Origin: Bacteroidota bacterium
GTDB lineage: Bacteria; Bacteroidota; Bacteroidia; Bacteroidales; JAADGE01
DNA: 38,841 bases
Assembly: GCA_024277895.1 (NCBI GenBank)
Contig: JAJRUH010000131.1
Coordinates: 1 to 38,841 of the forward strand
Direction: 5' to 3'
A program made the translations under genes and the position numbers. The notes beneath the pieces are model-generated. The model was given only the letters and a program-made list of their open reading frames with translations. It ran no database searches and had not been told where the DNA came from. Positions within the stretch are counted from its first letter, which is position 1. Each line of letters starts with the position of its first letter. Shown piece after piece: positions 7,490 through 14,910 of the stretch.

Positions 7490-8056
7490 TTATTTCAAAA
7501 AATATTTTTTTATTTCATTTTCAGGTTGCGGTATAACGGTTTTTGCAAATAACAAATTTTTTAAAGTAATTTTAGCGGTTCCGGCATCCATTGCTGCCTG
7601 AACATTTTCTAAATCACCAATCATTTTAACATATGATTTGCCTCCGAATCCGTTTGCAAGTCGAATTTCAACAATTTCTATACCGCCTTCTTTTGCTGCA
7701 ATATCGGCAGCTTCAACTGCTGATGTTACTGTTTTAGTTTCTATAATCCCTATTGTCCCCCATTTTTCAGTTTGTTTTATATTTCCTACTGCGTCAATAA
7801 TTTCAGGATGAACCAAGGGCAAAAATAAGCTGTCAACAAGATGATTTCCGCCGGTTTCTTTACCTTTATAAAAAGAATATTCTGTCGAAGCAACATCTCC
7901 GCTGAAAACAATTAAATATTTTCCGAAACAAATCGTTCGAGCATCAATTATTTTAACAGGTGCCGTTTTTACCATGTCGTCAAGGGCATTAAAACCGGCT
8001 GCAATACTGTCAAATTCAAGAATTGCAAGAACAATCGTGTCTTTATCAATATTCAT
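7490..8056 (-). CDS. BMC trimeric shell protein, PduT-like, with conserved Fe-S ligand cysteine
   Basis: Two BMC domains are fused: residues about 7-95 and about 99-170. The layout, the linker (VDSLFLPLVHPEI) and the end of domain 2 (VIPQPENEI) match PduT, which is 184 residues long; this one is 188. PduT binds a [4Fe-4S] cluster at the trimer axis through a cysteine in the motif TICPGK. The same place here is C43 in TICFGK, so the ligand is kept. A central iron-sulfur cluster could carry electrons across the shell. Its stop overlaps nothing downstream (9 bp to the dehydrogenase), and its ATG overlaps the stop of the preceding pentamer gene (ATGA, 8053-8056). Confidence 0.9.
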   Translation of the reverse strand: MNIDKDTIVLAILEFDSIAAGFNALDDMVKTAPVKIIDARTICFGKYLIVFSGDVASTEYSFYKGKETGGNHLVDSLFLPLVHPEIIDAVGNIKQTEKWGTIGIIETKTVTSAVEAADIAAKEGGIEIVEIRLANGFGGKSYVKMIGDLENVQAAMDAGTAKITLKNLLFAKTVIPQPENEIKKYFLK

Positions 8057-8340
8057 TTTTTATAAACAACTTTTTCAAACTCATCCATTACATCAATTAT
8101 TCCGACAATTACGGCATCAATCGGTTTGTTTTTGGTCATCGGGGTTTCTCGAGCCGAAGTACTTTGAGAAATCATAACAACTTCATCATAACCGGCTCCG
8201 ACTAAATCTAATGCAATTAGAAAATCGCCGTTTTGTTCGCCTTTTGTATTGCACGTATCAACCAGTAAGAGTTTTGCACCTTTAATGTTTATATTTTGAT
8301 TTGTACTGACTATTGTTCCGACTACTTTTCCTAAAATCAT
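8053..8340 (-). CDS. BMC pentameric vertex protein (EutN/CcmL family), copy 2
   Basis: The 95-residue BMC-P protein starts ILGKVVGTIVSTNQ, carries the usual VGAGYDEVVMIS centre and the SARETPMTKNKPIDAVIVGIID terminal strand. It overlaps its neighbours by 4 bp on both sides (ATGA at 8337-8340 and 8053-8056), so copies 1 and 2 and the trimer are tightly coupled. It resembles the pentamer at 8337 more than the pair at 5506 and 5781. Confidence 0.94.
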   Translation of the reverse strand: MILGKVVGTIVSTNQNINIKGAKLLLVDTCNTKGEQNGDFLIALDLVGAGYDEVVMISQSTSARETPMTKNKPIDAVIVGIIDVMDEFEKVVYKK

Positions 8341-8639
8341 AAATTTTTATTTTTTTGAAAAGTAAATTTTCCGTCTTTTTCAATAGAATCAACAATTGCA
8401 ATAACAGAAGCATCTGTGGGAACTCCTTTTGTTAATGTTGTTTGTCTTGCTCCGCTTCCGGCAGCAAGACAAACAATTTCATCAAGACCCGCACCGACTG
8501 CGTCTGTTGAAACAACAAAATCATTTTTCCCGTTTAATGTAACTGGGTCAATTTTTTCGAGTAACAGAAGTTTAATTCCTTCCATATTTTGTTCTTTCTG
8601 TGTGGAAACAATTGTTCCTACAACCTTTGCAAGTACCAT
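8337..8639 (-). CDS. BMC pentameric vertex protein (EutN/CcmL family), copy 1
   Basis: The 100-residue protein is the most typical EutN/CcmL member here: VLAKVVGTIVSTQKE at the start, TDAVGAGLDEIVCL in the centre, GARQTTLTKGVPTDASVIAIVD towards the end. It follows the hexamer gene at 8663 with a gap of 23 bp and overlaps the next pentamer gene by 4 bp. Confidence 0.95.
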   Translation of the reverse strand: MVLAKVVGTIVSTQKEQNMEGIKLLLLEKIDPVTLNGKNDFVVSTDAVGAGLDEIVCLAAGSGARQTTLTKGVPTDASVIAIVDSIEKDGKFTFQKNKNL

Positions 8640-8662
8640 TTATTTTAAATTACAAGTTTAAA

Positions 8663-8959
8663 TTATTTTATTTTTTTACTTAAAGGTAATGCACTGTCCA
8701 CATTTGCATGCGGTCGAGGAATAACATGGGACGAAACAAGTTCTCCGACTTTTTCAGCAGCGCGAACACCTGCTTCAACAGCGGCCCTTACGGATGCAAC
8801 ATCGCCGCGTACGATTGCGGTAACATAACCGCCGCCTATTGCTTCGTGACCGATTAATTCAACTTTAGCAGCTTTTACCATGGCATCGGAAGCCTCAACC
8901 ATTGCTGTAAATCCGCGCGTTTCAATCATTCCTAATGCTTCAGTATTATTGTCTGACAT
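8663..8959 (-). CDS. BMC hexameric shell protein, copy 2
   Basis: A single 98-residue BMC-H domain (Pfam BMC family, PduA/CcmK type): [30 protein letters not shown], then the pore loop AIGGGY, then [15 protein letters not shown] and the conserved SHVIPRPH. Hexamers of this kind tile the shell facets, with a central pore for metabolites. It is identical to the hexamer at 9636 from residue 8 to about 95 except at residues 65-66 (VR here, IC there). DNA differences are almost all synonymous. Confidence 0.96.
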   Translation of the reverse strand: MSDNNTEALGMIETRGFTAMVEASDAMVKAAKVELIGHEAIGGGYVTAIVRGDVASVRAAVEAGVRAAEKVGELVSSHVIPRPHANVDSALPLSKKIK

Positions 8960-8988
8960 AATTTTTAATTTAAGTTATTTAAAAAATA

Positions 8989-9636
8989 CTATTTATAATC
9001 ATCGTTGTTTGATCTTCCCGAAATTTCAGATAAACGTTTTTCTACATTTAATTTACATTCTAAAACATCGGCTTCTTTTCCTCCGATATATATTCTTCCG
9101 AACTTTCCGAATCCCATAACTTCAATAATTTTTATTTTTGCAGATTTTTCTGCTTCATTAGCAGCATAATAAGCATAACCTGCGGGTTCGACTTCCAGAA
9201 CGAATAAAGTGTCGCCTCTGAGAAGCATCATACCTTTTCTGGTTCTGTTAATTAACTGAGCATGATGATCTGCAACATTTTTAATCAACTGACTGGTTAG
9301 AATTCTCGGCTTTAATCGGTCGGCTTCAGTTTTTTCAATTGAGTTAAGAATAGATTCTCCTGCAGTTCTTGTATCTCCCTGATTGTCCGAATGTACCTCT
9401 AACATCCCGAAAGCACGTTCAACAATTTGCATCCCGGGTGTAACATTTGTTGCTTTTAATGCAATGTCTGTTAAAGTATTAATTTCAATACCCGGAGCTA
9501 TTTCGACAATACAGCAGGATTGACCGCCGACAGGTAAATAACCTCTGGATACAGTTGATAAATAAGATGCCATTTGAAGTTGTATGGAATCTAAAAAAAT
9601 ATAAGTTCTTAATTTAATATGTTTTTTTGAATCCAT
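8989..9636 (-). CDS. BMC permuted trimeric shell protein (CsoS1D-like), copy 2
   Basis: The 215-residue protein contains two permuted BMC domains and closely resembles the stacked-trimer shell proteins of the Haliangium ochraceum BMC (LRTYIFLDxxQ, VEIAPGIxIN, ALKAT). The adjacent Glu73-Arg74 in QIVERAFGMLEVH corresponds to the Glu-Arg pair that gates the large pore of CsoS1D. Such trimers stack in pairs and may act as airlocks for larger molecules such as cofactors or sugar phosphates. It is about 90% identical by eye to the copy at 9971, with an extra 7-residue tail. Its ATG at 9636 shares one base with the stop of the hexamer gene before it. Confidence 0.94.
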   Translation of the reverse strand: MDSKKHIKLRTYIFLDSIQLQMASYLSTVSRGYLPVGGQSCCIVEIAPGIEINTLTDIALKATNVTPGMQIVERAFGMLEVHSDNQGDTRTAGESILNSIEKTEADRLKPRILTSQLIKNVADHHAQLINRTRKGMMLLRGDTLFVLEVEPAGYAYYAANEAEKSAKIKIIEVMGFGKFGRIYIGGKEADVLECKLNVEKRLSEISGRSNNDDYK

Positions 9637-9944
9637 TATTTACTTTTTTTTGCGACTTTTTTACTTAAAGGTAATGCACTGTCCACATTAGCATGCGGTC
9701 GAGGAATAACATGGGACGAAACAAGTTCTCCCACTTTTTCGGCTGCACAAATACCTGCCTCAACAGCAGCACGAACAGAGGCAACATCACCGCGAACAAT
9801 TGCAGTAACGTAACCGCCGCCGATTGCTTCGTGACCGATTAATTCAACTTTAGCTGCTTTTACCATAGCATCAGATGCTTCAACCATTGCAGTAAATCCG
9901 CGCGTTTCAATCATTCCTAATGCACTGTTAATTATTTCTGACAT
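9636..9944 (-). CDS. BMC hexameric shell protein, copy 1
   Basis: A 102-residue BMC-H domain protein, near-identical to the one at 8663 but with Ile-Cys at residues 65-66 in place of Val-Arg and a slightly longer Lys-rich tail. The pore loop is AIGGGY. The C66/R66 difference is one of only two substitutions in the core. It follows the permuted trimer at 9971 after 26 bp. Confidence 0.96.
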   Translation of the reverse strand: MSEIINSALGMIETRGFTAMVEASDAMVKAAKVELIGHEAIGGGYVTAIVRGDVASVRAAVEAGICAAEKVGELVSSHVIPRPHANVDSALPLSKKVAKKSK

Positions 9945-9970
9945 AATATTTTAATTAATGAATATATATT

Positions 9971-10597
9971 TTATCTTCCGGAAATTTCGGCTAATCTTTT
10001 TTCAACGTTTAATTTACATTCAAGTACATCTGCTTCGTTCCCGCCGATATAAATACGACCAAACTTGCCGAATCCTCTGACATCAATAATATTAATATTT
10101 GCAGATTTTTCGGCTTCGTTAGCTGCATAATAAGCATATCCTGCCGGTTCCACTTCCAAAACAAAAAGGGTATCACCTCTCAACAGCATCATTCCCCATC
10201 GGGTTCTGTTTATGAGTTGTGCGTGATGATCTTCAACATTTTTTATCAGCTGACTGGTAAGAATTTTGGGTTTAAGCCTGTCGCTTTCTGTTTTTCCTAT
10301 TGACTTTAAAATTGCTTCTCCGGCCATTCTTGTATCTCCCTGATTGTCCGAATGAACTTCCAGCATACCAAAAGCACGTTCTACAATTTGCATTCCGGGG
10401 GTTACATTTGTTGCTTTTAGTGCAATATCTGTTAATGTATTAATTTCAATTCCGGGAGCAATTTCGACAATACAACAAGTTTGACCGCCGACCGGCAAAT
10501 ATCCTTTTGAAACAGTAGAAAGATAAGATGCCATCTGCAATTGCAGGGAATCTAAAAAAATATAAGTTCTTAAATCAATATGATTTTTTGTTTCCAT
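9971..10597 (-). CDS. BMC permuted trimeric shell protein (CsoS1D-like), copy 1, first gene of the operon
   Basis: The 208-residue protein has the same two permuted BMC domains as the copy at 8989 and keeps the Glu-Arg pore pair. About 21 of 208 residues differ between the copies, including K134/W134 in NRTRKGMM against NRTRWGMM. It is the promoter-proximal gene: a TATCTTTG element lies 28 bp upstream and guaD ends 91 bp upstream on the same strand. Confidence 0.94.
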   Translation of the reverse strand: METKNHIDLRTYIFLDSLQLQMASYLSTVSKGYLPVGGQTCCIVEIAPGIEINTLTDIALKATNVTPGMQIVERAFGMLEVHSDNQGDTRMAGEAILKSIGKTESDRLKPKILTSQLIKNVEDHHAQLINRTRWGMMLLRGDTLFVLEVEPAGYAYYAANEAEKSANINIIDVRGFGKFGRIYIGGNEADVLECKLNVEKRLAEISGR

Positions 10598-10624
10598 ATT
10601 ACTTTTTTAAAAGATAAAGAACAA

Positions 10625-10632
10625 CAAAGATA
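10625..10632 (-). promoter_or_regulatory. Likely -7 element of the BMC operon promoter
   Basis: The minus strand reads TATCTTTG, an exact TAnnTTTG match, 28 bp before the first BMC gene. No TTG box lies at the usual 17-20 bp distance; the nearest is 33 bp away. An activator might therefore be needed. No regulator gene is visible in the locus. Confidence 0.6.
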
Positions 10633-10688
10633 AAGATATTTTCTTTAAAAAATACGTGCAGAATACAAATAATTCGAAGAATACAATT

Positions 10689-11162
10689 TTAATACTCTTT
10701 TTTATCTTCTTTTTTCTCCCAATCCGTAAATGCAACTAATGCTTCATCTCTCAAAATTTGAATATTCGGAATTTTTCGATTCTTATGCGGTAAATCAATT
10801 TCTTCATAAATAAAAGAATCATCAAACCCGATGGCTTTGGCATCTTGTTTTGTATTGGCAAAAAACAATTTATCCAATCGAGCCCAATATACAGCACCGA
10901 AACACATAGGACACGGTTCGCAGGAAGTATAAATTTCGCAACCTGAAAGATTAAAGGTTTTTAATTTTTTTGAAGCTTCGCGAATAGCAGAAACTTCGGC
11001 ATGTGCCGTAGGGTCATTTTCTTGTGTAACTTTATTGGATGCTGCGGCAATTATTTTTCCGTCTTTTACAATAACAGCACCGAAAGGACCGCCTCCGTTT
11101 TTCACACTTTCACGGGATAGGCGAATGGCCTCCCTCATAAAATCCTCTTCTTTTTTCTTCAT
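10689..11162 (-). CDS. guaD: Guanine deaminase-like nucleobase deaminase
   Basis: The protein is a zinc-dependent deaminase of the cytidine-deaminase fold, close to B. subtilis GuaD, which converts guanine to xanthine. Seen motifs are GGGPFGAVIV, TAHAEVSAIR (zinc ligand H54 and catalytic E56), SCEPCPMC (ligands C84 and C87), GFDDSFIYEEID and the C-terminal KKEY typical of GuaD. I start it at ATG 11162 (157 residues, matching the family). An in-frame TTG at 11183 would add seven residues but lies inside the TATCTTTG promoter element. It stands directly upstream of the BMC operon on the same strand and could link purine salvage to deoxyribose supply; that link is inference. Confidence 0.88.
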   Translation of the reverse strand: MKKKEEDFMREAIRLSRESVKNGGGPFGAVIVKDGKIIAAASNKVTQENDPTAHAEVSAIREASKKLKTFNLSGCEIYTSCEPCPMCFGAVYWARLDKLFFANTKQDAKAIGFDDSFIYEEIDLPHKNRKIPNIQILRDEALVAFTDWEKKEDKKEY

Positions 11163-11180
11163 TAGTGAATAAATTTTCTG

Positions 11181-11188
11181 CAAAGATA
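11181..11188 (-). promoter_or_regulatory. -7 promoter element upstream of guaD
   Basis: The minus strand reads TATCTTTG followed by CAG, an exact TAnnTTTG match, 18 bp before the ATG at 11162. It decides the start codon of guaD, because the longer TTG start would fall within the element. Confidence 0.65.
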
Positions 11189-11205
11189 AAAGAAATTTAT
11201 TTTAT

Positions 11206-11454
11206 TTATGAAACTGCAACGACCTCTTTAATTTCGGGAATAGCATTTTTTAAGGCATGTTCTACACCAAATTTTAGTGTTTGAATACTCATGGGACAAG
11301 TACCGCAAGCCCCAATAAGGTTTACAAATACGATTAAATCTTCCGAGACATCAACAAATTCAATATCTCCGCCGTCCGCTTGCAAATACGGACGAACAAG
11401 AGATAATATTTCTTTAATTCGTAATTCGTAATTATTTTTTTCGACTTCCGTCAT
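11206..11454 (-). CDS. NifU-like C-terminal domain protein (Fe-S cluster scaffold)
   Basis: The 82-residue protein is a stand-alone NifU C-terminal domain, with RPYLQADGGDIEFVDV and the cluster-binding C50-x2-C53 in GACGTCPMS. Two subunits would hold one [4Fe-4S] cluster for transfer to target proteins in the cytoplasm. It follows mrp after 27 bp on the same strand, a common pairing for Fe-S maturation genes in Bacteroidota. Confidence 0.92.
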   Translation of the reverse strand: MTEVEKNNYELRIKEILSLVRPYLQADGGDIEFVDVSEDLIVFVNLIGACGTCPMSIQTLKFGVEHALKNAIPEIKEVVAVS

Positions 11455-11481
11455 AATAAGTTTTTTATGATGGTACGGGAA

Positions 11482-12612
11482 TTATGCTCCGCAACTTGCA
11501 TTCGGATCAATCTCAACCTTTTTAGTCGGATCAAGTTTTGCATTACGTTCTTCTATTTTTTCGGCTATATTTCCGGCAAGTTTATTAAATGCCTTTCCTT
11601 CAGGTGAACTTTTATCCAACGCAATCGGAGTACCTTTATCCCCGGATTCTCTGATACCCTGAACAAGCGGGATTTGTCCCAACAAAGGTATTTCCATTCG
11701 CTCGGCAAGTTCTTTTAATCCGTCTTTTCCGAATATATAATATTTACTGTCAGGTAATTCTTTCGGTGTAAACCAAGACATATTTTCAATAAACCCAATT
11801 ACGGGAACTTCAATTTTTTCGGCTCTGAACATACTGACACCTCTTAAGGCATCAGCCAAAGCAACTTGTTGCGGTGTACTTACAATTACGGCAGCTGTTA
11901 CCGGCATCGCCTGAACAATAGTCAAGTGAATGTCTCCGGTTCCGGGCGGTAAGTCAATTACGAAATAATCTAAATCGCCCCAATCGGTATCTTTTACAAA
12001 TTGATTAACAGCACTGGTTGCCATAGCACCTCTCCATATCAAAGCGTCCTCCGGTTTAACGAAAAAACCTATAGAAAGCATTTTAATACCGTGTTTCTCA
12101 ATAGGGATAATTACATCTTTACCGTTCATCTTTTTTACACTCGGGCGTTCATCTTCAACTCCCATCATTTTAGGAATTGACGGACCGTAAACATCTGCAT
12201 CTAATAAGCCGACTTTTGCACCGGTTTTTGCCAAAGCAATTGCCAGATTAACAGAAACCGTTGATTTTCCTACACCGCCCTTTCCGGAAGCTACGGCTAA
12301 AATATTTTTTACTCCGGGAAGAACTTTTTGGTCGTCGGTTCTGCCGAAAGTTATTTTTTGTGTTTCAATTTTAGGAACTGTCGTGATTTTAACATTAATA
12401 TCTTTTGATAATTCTGAATTAATAACCTTTACGCATGCTTTTTCAATTGATTTTATAAACGGATTACTTTTGGACAGATTTAAAGAAAAAGTAATTTTAT
12501 TTTCTTCAGAACTTAAAGAACCGATTGCGTTTAAACTTATCAAATCTTTGCCTGTTTCAGGATCTTTTACTGTTGAAAGAGTCTTTAAAACATCATCTAT
12601 ACTGTATTTCAT
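11482..12612 (-). CDS. Mrp/ApbC-family Fe-S cluster carrier ATPase
   Basis: The 376-residue protein has an N-terminal MIP18/DUF59 domain (about 1-80) and a P-loop ATPase domain. The deviant Walker A is ASGKGGVGKST (residues 108-118); further motifs are GLLDADVYGPS and DYFVIDLPPGTGD. The usual CxxC of ApbC/Nbp35 is not evident, but the protein ends NASCGA. Role by family: carries and delivers [4Fe-4S] clusters in the cytoplasm. It is paired with the NifU-like gene downstream. A full promoter lies upstream (12650-12680). Confidence 0.93.
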   Translation of the reverse strand: MKYSIDDVLKTLSTVKDPETGKDLISLNAIGSLSSEENKITFSLNLSKSNPFIKSIEKACVKVINSELSKDINVKITTVPKIETQKITFGRTDDQKVLPGVKNILAVASGKGGVGKSTVSVNLAIALAKTGAKVGLLDADVYGPSIPKMMGVEDERPSVKKMNGKDVIIPIEKHGIKMLSIGFFVKPEDALIWRGAMATSAVNQFVKDTDWGDLDYFVIDLPPGTGDIHLTIVQAMPVTAAVIVSTPQQVALADALRGVSMFRAEKIEVPVIGFIENMSWFTPKELPDSKYYIFGKDGLKELAERMEIPLLGQIPLVQGIRESGDKGTPIALDKSSPEGKAFNKLAGNIAEKIEERNAKLDPTKKVEIDPNASCGA

Positions 12613-12649
12613 TTTTCTGTGTTTAATAAATCTTAATAAAAATAAAGTG

Positions 12650-12680
12650 CAAACATAATATTTAGATTCATTCTAAACAA
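12650..12680 (-). promoter_or_regulatory. Promoter of the mrp-nifU operon
   Basis: On the minus strand TTG (12680-12678) is followed by 20 bp and TATGTTTG (12657-12650), a good match to the Bacteroidota promoter, 37 bp before the mrp ATG. Confidence 0.7.
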
Positions 12681-12729
12681 GGGTTTCGCAAAAAAATTTA
12701 TTTGCAAGAAGTTTTTTCGAGTGTTTTTA

Positions 12730-13617
12730 TCAATTTTTCTTTTGTCTGAACAAAAAATCTTTTTCTTGCTTTGTCAAACTTCCGTATCCGTTTTTTGAAA
12801 TTTTGTCAAGGATTCTGTCAGTTTCTTTTTGAATTGAAGCTTTGTTTCGATTATAATCCCAATCATTTTTAGGAACAGAAAATTTATCTCCGCCGGAAAC
12901 TTTCATTGTTCCTTTTCGGAAACTGAAAAATGAAAAAATATTATTTAACAAATTATTAAATGTTCGGGTAATATCTTTTCCCTTTTTCATACTGTATCCG
13001 AACCACAGACCGTATAAAGATCCTCCGATGTGTGCAAGATGTGCAATACTATCAGTTGCTGCAGGACTGCCTTTTAAGTTTCCGACCAAACCCATTAAGT
13101 CAAGAAAAAAGACAATTAATCCGATATATTTTATTTTTACGGGACCAATAAACATCAAATTAATAATATAGTCAGGTTTATATGCTATAACAGCAAAGAC
13201 AACAGACATTACGGCAGCCGAAGATCCTAAAATCATGGCTTGTTGACCGGCAGGAAGAAAATAATTAACGCCCAAATGAAAAAACGCTCCGGTAAAGCCG
13301 CCTAATAAATATACCGCAGCTAATTGTTTATCGTTGAAAAACATTAAAAACATTTTGCCGAACCACCAAAGCCAAAGCATATTCATCAAAAGGTGCATAA
13401 AGCCCTCATGAACAAACATATATGTTACAAGAGTCCATGGTCTGTATAATAAGGTATGGAAATCACCCGGAACACTGAGATATTCCGGAACATTCCTGAA
13501 AAAAATCGAGACAATAAATAATACTATAAAAACTCCGACATTGATAAATAATAATTTTATCATCATTGATCCGTTTTTAAACGTTTCTTTTAAACCACTT
13601 TGAAAATTATTCATCAT
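12730..13617 (-). CDS. Rhomboid-family intramembrane serine protease with extra C-terminal domain
   Basis: The 295-residue inner-membrane protein has about six transmembrane segments. Catalytic residues are visible: S133 in LGSSAAVMS (the usual GxSG with Ala for the last Gly) and H196 in AHLAHIGGSLYG. HEGFMHLLMNMLWLW carries the conserved loop motif. Residues from about 245 form a soluble tail (RNKASIQKETDRILDKI...LTKQEKDFLFR) that is regularly found on this type of rhomboid in Bacteroidota. It starts MM, so the exact initiator Met is ambiguous by one codon. A second rhomboid gene lies upstream on the same strand, with a MITE-like element between. Confidence 0.9.
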   Translation of the reverse strand: MMNNFQSGLKETFKNGSMMIKLLFINVGVFIVLFIVSIFFRNVPEYLSVPGDFHTLLYRPWTLVTYMFVHEGFMHLLMNMLWLWWFGKMFLMFFNDKQLAAVYLLGGFTGAFFHLGVNYFLPAGQQAMILGSSAAVMSVVFAVIAYKPDYIINLMFIGPVKIKYIGLIVFFLDLMGLVGNLKGSPAATDSIAHLAHIGGSLYGLWFGYSMKKGKDITRTFNNLLNNIFSFFSFRKGTMKVSGGDKFSVPKNDWDYNRNKASIQKETDRILDKISKNGYGSLTKQEKDFLFRQKKN

Positions 13618-13653
13618 ATTTTTGTATTAGGTGTTCAGATAAACATTAAAATA

Positions 13654-13895
13654 GGACTTGCTGAAAAACGCTAAACATATTGTAAGTCAACACTTTACAC
13701 TTGTATTCCCGTGATAAAGTGCAAGATTTTTGAATGAAACATCTTGAAACCCTTGCACTTATTTTGATAAAACTACCGAATTTTTACTGCTCAGCTGCAC
13801 ATCTCTTTTGTATTTTGTTCAATTTGAAGCATTTATATACATCTACATCTCACAAAATCCAAAATAGACGCACATCTGAGCTTTTCAGCAAGCCC
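13654..13895. mobile_element. MITE-like non-coding element with 14-bp terminal inverted repeats and 7-bp target duplication
   Basis: This 242-bp segment starts GGACTTGCTGAAAA and ends TTTTCAGCAAGCCC, which are inverted repeats with one mismatch in 14. The flanks carry the same 7 bp, TAAAATA, at 13647-13653 and 13896-13902, as expected of a target-site duplication. Inside are smaller inverted repeats (AAGTGCAAG and CTTGCACTT; CACTTTA and TAAAGTG) and no credible ORF. It is best read as a miniature inverted-repeat element or the remnant of an insertion sequence; I cannot name the parent family. It fills most of the 13618-14036 gap; I see nothing else in the rest of that gap. Confidence 0.75.
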
Positions 13896-14036
13896 TAAAA
13901 TATTAGTGATAATTATACAAAACTTACAGACTTTCACGGATTTTCTGCGATAATCGACTTTATTTGTGTGAAATTATACAATAAGAGATATAACTATCAA
14001 TTAATAACCTGTTTCACATATTTTTTCCGTTTTTGT

Positions 14037-14804
14037 TTAATATTGATTATGAAAACCGTTTCCGATTTTTTTCTTTTTTTGCCATATTTTTATCAGTATA
14101 AAACCAAACAACATTCCGCCCAAATGTGCAAAATGTGCCACATTGTCACTTGTTGCATTATTTAAACCCATTCCGAGTTCCAAAACACCGTATCCTATGA
14201 CAAAATATTTTGCTTTTATCGGAACCGGAACGAAGAGTAAGTACAATTTCGTATTCGGAAATAACATACCGAAAGCCAGCAATAGTCCGAATATTGCACC
14301 GGATGCACCTATCGTAGGAGTATGAAATAATAAATTAAGTTTTCCCAAATCAACGTCTGCATAGTTTTTTCCGGATGCAAGAATATTTGCCCCTTTATTT
14401 AAAACCATATTTACAACATCTGCAGGCATAGATGCTGAAACACTCAGATATCTTAAATATTCAACAAAACTGTGCAACACAACGGCACCGAAACCCGTTA
14501 CAAAATAGTAAACAAAAAAACGTTTTGTTCCCCAAACCCGCTCAATCACTTGTCCGAATAACCATAACGCATACATATTAAACAAAATATGCATCCATCC
14601 GCCATGCATAAACATATGTGTAATAATTTGATATGGTTTAAAAAGATCTGATTTAAAAAAATATAACCCAAGGACTTTATTTAAATCAATATGATTTGTT
14701 GTTGCAACGAGTTCTGTTAACAAGAACATTGCAATATTAATAATCAGTATTAATTTTACGGCAGGAGGAATATTGGCAATAATATTTTGTCTGTTATTAT
14801 ACAT
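14037..14804 (-). CDS. Rhomboid-family intramembrane serine protease
   Basis: The 255-residue membrane protein has about six transmembrane helices and complete catalytic motifs: S168 in TIGASGAIFG and H227 in AHFAHLGGMLFG; MFMHGGWMHILFNMYALW is the conserved loop. I start it at ATG 14804 (MYNNRQN). The frame is open for 21 more codons upstream, but that stretch is AT-rich, unlike rhomboid N-termini, and contains a promoter-like TATTATTG. It probably cleaves single-pass membrane proteins; substrates are unknown. It precedes another rhomboid gene, separated by the MITE-like element, and is divergent from ftsX. Confidence 0.9.
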   Translation of the reverse strand: MYNNRQNIIANIPPAVKLILIINIAMFLLTELVATTNHIDLNKVLGLYFFKSDLFKPYQIITHMFMHGGWMHILFNMYALWLFGQVIERVWGTKRFFVYYFVTGFGAVVLHSFVEYLRYLSVSASMPADVVNMVLNKGANILASGKNYADVDLGKLNLLFHTPTIGASGAIFGLLLAFGMLFPNTKLYLLFVPVPIKAKYFVIGYGVLELGMGLNNATSDNVAHFAHLGGMLFGFILIKIWQKKKKIGNGFHNQY

Positions 14805-14910
14805 TGTTTTTTTTTTTGCAATAATATAAAATTTAGGGGAATTTTGTAACAAAGAATTACATATCAAATTAATTTCCTATTTTTACAAAAAATTCATAAA
14901 AACGTTTCTT

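Noticed and set aside
11163-11183. TTG start for guaD seven codons upstream
   Set aside because: It overlaps an exact TATCTTTG promoter element and lengthens the protein beyond the family norm.
11206-12612. NifU-like and Mrp genes as dedicated maturation factors for the Fe-S shell protein
   Set aside because: They form a common housekeeping pair with its own promoter, and guaD lies between them and the BMC operon; position alone is not enough.
13968-14165. Small plus-strand open frame next to the MITE-like element, as a possible transposase remnant
   Set aside because: It lies outside the terminal repeats, overlaps the rhomboid gene antisense and shows no transposase motif.
14805-14867. Longer start for the second rhomboid gene
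   Set aside because: The additional 21 codons are AT-rich, contain a promoter-like TATTATTG and do not resemble a rhomboid N-terminus.
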